This document shows, in pieces, positions 26,091 to 29,474 of a stretch of 29,474 nt of DNA (position 1 is its first letter; every line of letters begins with the position of its first letter). Under the pieces are notes generated by a model that did not search any database, had not been told where the DNA came from, and saw only the letters and a list, made by a program, of their open reading frames with translations. The DNA is from Parachlamydia sp. (GTDB taxonomy: Bacteria; Chlamydiota; Chlamydiia; Chlamydiales; Parachlamydiaceae): assembly GCA_021298935.1 (NCBI GenBank), contig JAJTHR010000109.1, positions 1 through 29,474 of the forward strand, in the 5' to 3' direction. The translations under genes were made by a program, and so were the position numbers.

Positions 26091-27170
26091 ATGGATCAAA
26101 TAGATAACCCTTTGACGGCTTTACAGCTATGTTCTAAAGCGATGGAAGGGGGCTATGGCGCTGCTATGCAGGCCATAGGCATTTTATTTTTTGTCCTTAT
26201 TTTTACCTTCATCTCTAAAGTGATTCTGGGAAGACTGAGAGACCGTTTTCTGAAGCAAAAAAATCCGTGGGCTTTAAGCTTTGTTTCATCTCTATATAAG
26301 CCGTTGACCTATTTTGTTTGGTTTGTAGCTGGGCTATGCACGCTGGACCTTTTGCTCGAACGTTGTTTTGAAGGCCCCCCTTTCAACCTTCACATGCTGA
26401 TCAGTATAGGCGCCGTCGCAGCGCTCGGCTGGTTCCTTCTTCGCTGGAACCGCAAAATCGTGCATAACATGATGGAAATGAGCCATGAAAACAAAATTTC
26501 TCTAAGCCTTGGCCAGCTCGATCTTTTAAGCAAGCTAGCCACCATATTCATCATCATTTTCATTATTTTCCTCATGATGGATGTCACGGGTCGCGACATG
26601 CAGACCCTCATTGCCTTTGGTGGAATCAGCGGATTAGCCCTGGCATTCGCTTCTCAGCAGGTGATCTCCAATTTTTTTGGAGGCATCATGGTGTATTTTA
26701 CTCAGCCTTTTTCAATTGGGGAACAGATTAACTTACCTGAGAAAAAAATTGAGGGGCATATTGAAGAAATTGGCTGGTACATGACATGCGTGCGCAATTT
26801 GGATAAGAGGCCCGTCTACGTACCCAATTCGGTCTTTACACAGACCGTTGTGATCAATCCTTCGCGTAAAAGCCATGAACGTTTTTTACCACAGGTCAAT
26901 TTAACCTATGCCTCCCTGCCGGCCATTCCCCAAATTGTAACCAGCATTCGGGCCCTCCTGCTTGCCCATTCCGCCATTGACCATCATTTAAAAACCGACG
27001 TCTACTTTACCGGTTTTGGAGCTTCATCCGTAAACATATTTGTTTCCGCCTACATCCAGGCAGGCACGCAGGATCTTCAGACCGCAAGACAGAATCTACT
27101 GATAAAAATTGCCGCTATTGTGAAAGACAATGGAGCAGAGTTTGCTGTGGTGGAAGCCCCTTCTCTTTAA
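26091..27170 (+). CDS. MscS-family mechanosensitive channel
   Basis: 359-aa inner-membrane protein with about four or five helices: 25-47, 70-88, 100-120, 143-163 and the pore helix. The pore region and beta domain are recognisable: FGGISGLALAFASQQVISNF, GGIMVYFTQPFSIGEQI, then GHIEEIGWYMTCVRNLDKRP and VYVPNSVFTQTVVINPSR. It would relieve osmotic pressure; the extra N-terminal helices place it with MscS paralogues of the YbdG/YnaI type rather than minimal MscS. It follows gltX by 4 bp, and its stop codon lies at the edge of palindromic element D, which probably ends the transcript. Confidence 0.9.
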   Translation: MDQIDNPLTALQLCSKAMEGGYGAAMQAIGILFFVLIFTFISKVILGRLRDRFLKQKNPWALSFVSSLYKPLTYFVWFVAGLCTLDLLLERCFEGPPFNLHMLISIGAVAALGWFLLRWNRKIVHNMMEMSHENKISLSLGQLDLLSKLATIFIIIFIIFLMMDVTGRDMQTLIAFGGISGLALAFASQQVISNFFGGIMVYFTQPFSIGEQINLPEKKIEGHIEEIGWYMTCVRNLDKRPVYVPNSVFTQTVVINPSRKSHERFLPQVNLTYASLPAIPQIVTSIRALLLAHSAIDHHLKTDVYFTGFGASSVNIFVSAYIQAGTQDLQTARQNLLIKIAAIVKDNGAEFAVVEAPSL

Positions 27171-27326
27171 ATCGACTTTGACCATTTTTTGGACCCCTCT
27201 TTGGAGAGAAACTTTCTGCAGCTAAATAAATTCCTTGGAAGAGGTAAAAATACCCTACCTTCAAAATTTATTACGCCGCAGTTTGCTTCTCTCTCGAAAA
27301 AAAAATTGGTTAAAGTCGATTTTAAA
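27167..27326. repeat. Palindromic element D (about 160 bp)
   Basis: The outer arms TTTAAATCGACTTTGACCA and the complement of the right end (GTTTAAAATCGACTTTAACCA region) pair closely. The middle stretches (GAGAGAA, CTGC-GC, AATAAATT) also pair, down to a core GGTA-AAAA-TACC near 27252-27263. Length and symmetry resemble elements A-C, but termini and arms are different, so it is a separate class. It overlaps the mscS stop codon. Confidence 0.75.
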
Positions 27327-27383
27327 CAATCTTAATTTGATTTATTTAATAATATAATTAATAATTTATTCAACAAAGGTTTA

Positions 27384-28106
27384 ATGATGATAATATTTGA
27401 ACATCCAACTAATAGCGTTGATTATCCAAATAAAAAAGCTAAATATAATACTCCTACTTTACCAGAGGAAATTATTTTAACTATTTTTAATTTTTCTACA
27501 TTTAATGATATGAAAAGTCTTCTCTGTACGTCTCATTATTGGAATGATAAAGAAATTTTTGAGCTTTATCCAAATATAAAAAAATATCATTTGAACAGTG
27601 ATAACTTTGAGGTCCCATTTCAGCTAAGCCGTCTTCAAATCATAGAAAAGGTGCAAAATATTTACACGATTGCCCACCGGCTCGATTGCATTTCTGCACT
27701 ATTTATTTCAGATGGGTGGGACATAAACCTACTAAACAATGCAACAGGAAGAGTAGACGAAGCGATTGAAATCATCAAACAAACAGATTGTTTTAATAAA
27801 TTGAAAAATCAAATTGTACTGTTAACCCACGGTTTTTGTATTGATGACAAACAAATGGACGAACATCAAAAAGACGAGTTTCTACAAGAGCGTGGATGGT
27901 ACGAATCCAAAATACACTCCAGCCTGACCCTTTTCAGCCTGATGAGATTTGAAAAAGAGGTTGATATTCCTAAAAGAATTATTTGCAAAGCAATTAATTT
28001 AAATAAATATTATTATTATAGTTTTGCAATACGCGATGGCAATTTTATTTTTTGTCCTGAATACATGGAAGATTACCTCCCTATGATGGCCGAAACTTTA
28101 ATATGA
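27384..28106 (+). CDS. F-box domain protein, effector candidate
   Basis: 240 aa. Residues about 25-62 fit the eukaryotic F-box: TLPEEIILTIFNFSTFNDMK, then SLLCTSHYWND. F-box proteins recruit targets to SKP1-CUL1 ubiquitin ligases; bacterial ones are delivered to host cells (known for Legionella and plant pathogens, and reported in amoeba symbionts). The rest (HRLDCISALFISDGWDIN, NQIVLLTHGFCIDD, a Tyr-rich end) is not recognised and would be the target-binding part. No signal peptide or membrane helix. AAAGG lies 4 nt before ATG 27384 and 7 nt before a second ATG at 27387. The gene is markedly A/T-rich compared with gltX and is boxed in by element D and an IS630-type element, consistent with an acquired accessory gene. 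Confidence 0.7.
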   Translation: MMIIFEHPTNSVDYPNKKAKYNTPTLPEEIILTIFNFSTFNDMKSLLCTSHYWNDKEIFELYPNIKKYHLNSDNFEVPFQLSRLQIIEKVQNIYTIAHRLDCISALFISDGWDINLLNNATGRVDEAIEIIKQTDCFNKLKNQIVLLTHGFCIDDKQMDEHQKDEFLQERGWYESKIHSSLTLFSLMRFEKEVDIPKRIICKAINLNKYYYYSFAIRDGNFIFCPEYMEDYLPMMAETLI

Positions 28107-28119
28107 ATAAACTAGTGTC

Positions 28120-29261
28120 TATTCCATTAAATAAATGATAAAATAATTTCATTTCTCTATGATGCCCCATTATATGTATGATAGAGGTATTATGGGTAGA
28201 CGAGTAACAAAAATGTTGTCATGTACTGGGGAAGTACTGAAAGAACTGCAGCGAATTGGTCGCAGTCACAGTGAGCCGAAACGACGTGTAGATCGTGTTC
28301 GAATTATTTTGGCATGTCTCGAAAATGATAATCAAACCAAAGTTGCAGAACAAACTGGCACACGTCTAAATACAGTAGGAAAATGGCGTTCTCGTTTTAT
28401 TTTGCACGGCATTGCGGGGTTGGATGATGCGCCCCGTACAGGTAAACCTAAAACAGTTGGCAATCATTTACGAAAGAACATATTACGGCTATTAGAGACA
28501 CCTCCACCAAAAGGTCAAGCAACATGGGATGGTGTTGCCTTATCAAAGGCATTGGGTGTTAAGAAAAGCAGCGTATATAATACACTCTCAAAAGATGCTA
28601 TTCAGCTGCAGCGTATACGTAGCTGGTGCGTGAGCACCGATCCCGAATTCGGAGCAAAATCGGCAGACGTGATTGGTTTGTACCTAAATCCACCAGAACG
28701 AGCAATTGTATTTTGTGTTGACGAAAAGCCAAGCATCCAAGCGCTTTCGCGCAAAACAGGTTATGTAGAAACTTCAAGTGGAACTATTGTTCGAGGTTTG
28801 CAAAGCACCTATAGACGCAACGGTACATTGAATCTATTTGCAGCTCTGAACGTAGCTACAGGCAATATTATCAGTAAAACAACTTCAAACAAGAAACGTC
28901 CTGACTTCCAAGAGTTTATGGATGATATAGTACGCAATATTCCCATTACTCAAGAGATTCATGTTGTTTTAGACAATTACTGTACGCATAAAAAAAATGA
29001 AGATTGGTTAAAAGCGCACCCGAACGTCACTTTTCATTTTACTCCAACTTCAGCTTCATGGCTCAATATGGTGGAAATCTGGTTGGGTATTCTGACAAGA
29101 AAAGCTTTACGAGGAGCAAGTTTCAATAGCAAGCAAGAATTGAAGGAAGCTATCGAAGACTTTTGTAAAGTTTACAACACATCAGCTAAACCATTTGTCT
29201 GGAAGAAACGCGAGGTGAAGGGATCACAGCTTAAAAATACTATCGTTAATTTAATAGAATA
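28120..29261 (+). mobile_element. IS630-family insertion sequence (about 1.14 kb)
   Basis: Terminal inverted repeats of 21 nt at 28120-28140 and 29241-29261 match at 18 positions (TATTC(C/T)ATTAAAT...GATA). TA at each outer edge (28120-28121 and 29260-29261) fits the TA target duplication of IS630/Tc1 elements. Taking that out rejoins GTC-TA-ATACC, so the target was the TA at the edge of element A. Confidence 0.8.
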
Positions 29262-29262
29262 A
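28192..29262 (+). CDS. IS630-family transposase
   Basis: 356 aa from ATG 28192, which has AGAGG (28183-28187) just upstream; an in-frame ATG at 28159 has none. N-terminal helix-turn-helix (NQTKVAEQTGTRLNTVGKWR, FILHGIAGLDDAPRTGKP). The DDE domain has first Asp in FCVDEKPSIQAL, second in VVLDNYCTHK, and Glu in SASWLNMVEIWLGILTRKAL. All catalytic residues are present and the frame is unbroken, so the element may be active. The stop codon TAA uses the last bases of the right inverted repeat plus one base of flanking element A. Confidence 0.92.
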   Translation: MGRRVTKMLSCTGEVLKELQRIGRSHSEPKRRVDRVRIILACLENDNQTKVAEQTGTRLNTVGKWRSRFILHGIAGLDDAPRTGKPKTVGNHLRKNILRLLETPPPKGQATWDGVALSKALGVKKSSVYNTLSKDAIQLQRIRSWCVSTDPEFGAKSADVIGLYLNPPERAIVFCVDEKPSIQALSRKTGYVETSSGTIVRGLQSTYRRNGTLNLFAALNVATGNIISKTTSNKKRPDFQEFMDDIVRNIPITQEIHVVLDNYCTHKKNEDWLKAHPNVTFHFTPTSASWLNMVEIWLGILTRKALRGASFNSKQELKEAIEDFCKVYNTSAKPFVWKKREVKGSQLKNTIVNLIE

Positions 29263-29339
29263 TACCATTTCCCGAAATTAAAATCATAAATTTGACTTGT
29301 GATCACCTTCATCTTTAAAAGATCTCTCCTTGTTGATAT
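29262..29339. repeat. Left arm of palindromic element A
   Basis: 78 nt identical to 21408-21485 except one C to T. It stops exactly at the inner GATAT next to the loop, where element B begins. Confidence 0.88.
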
Positions 29340-29474
29340 ACCGTGCGCGGGTAGGTTCTTAAATTTTTGGCGGCGAGATTTTATGGCCCAGTACATTGCG
29401 GAGATCGCAGCAAACTTGGATAAGTTTGCAAGATCGAGCAATGAGCTGGGACGTAAAAGATGCCGATGAAAAAT
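29337..29474. repeat. Palindromic element B, inverted copy cut by window end
   Basis: 138 nt matching the reverse complement of 21607-21770, from TATACCGTGCGCGG through the axis hairpin (GCAAACTT, GGAT, AAGTTTGC) into the second arm. About 26 bp should lie beyond the window, followed, if B was inserted, by the right arm of element A. Confidence 0.88.

Noticed and set aside
1..29474. tRNA or rRNA genes
   Set aside because: No cloverleaf with a GTTCRANNC-type T-arm and CCA-side acceptor stem was found by eye in any intergenic gap.

Overview
The window comes from an amoeba-associated (environmental) member of the Chlamydiae, most like the Parachlamydiaceae/Protochlamydia group. This rests on a Tlc-type ATP/ADP translocase, a one-piece SecD-SecF fusion, a YtgC permease fused to a DtxR-like YtgR repressor, and a homologue of the chlamydial late-gene repressor EUO. 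The block secDF - recJ - euo - tsp - gltX matches, from memory, the Chlamydia trachomatis order CT448-CT447-CT446-CT441-CT445. Unlike pathogenic chlamydiae it also carries insertion sequences, many ~160-bp palindromic repeats and eukaryote-like effector candidates.

Layout. 1-1546: an IS4-type element with a frameshifted transposase, joined to half of a palindromic repeat (element B). 1628-1793: palindromic element C. 1870-7043 (minus): a tight operon mrp-ytgA-ytgB-ytgCR-ytgD for iron/manganese-type metal uptake, regulated by a repressor domain carried on the permease. 7263-8246: a decayed gene. 8562-9059: a small basic conserved protein. 9111-9653: a degenerate 2H-phosphoesterase. 9642-11414 (minus): a 590-aa Ser-rich effector candidate ending in a CaaX box. 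11779-16332 (minus): secDF. 16557-18089 (minus): ATP/ADP translocase followed by tandem terminators. 18351-21381 (plus): recJ and a TrmA/RlmD-family rRNA methyltransferase that seems to start at CTG. 21407-21770: palindromic elements A and B side by side. 21799-22218 (minus): euo. 22531-27170 (plus): tsp, gltX and an mscS-type channel. 27167-27326: palindromic element D. 27384-28106: an F-box protein. 28120-29474: an IS630-type element, half of element A, and element B running off the window end.

How it fits together. The core genes serve an obligate intracellular life: ATP taken from the host (Npt), metal acquired and sensed (Ytg), export (SecDF), envelope proteolysis (Tsp), and developmental gene control (EUO). 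The accessory parts are host-directed proteins (CaaX and F-box candidates) and mobile or repeat DNA. The most unusual feature is the repeats. At least four sequence classes of near-complete palindrome of about 160 bp are present. Three junctions show mobile DNA sitting at defined points of them: IS4 type near the axis of B, B at the axis of A, and IS630 type at the TA bordering A.
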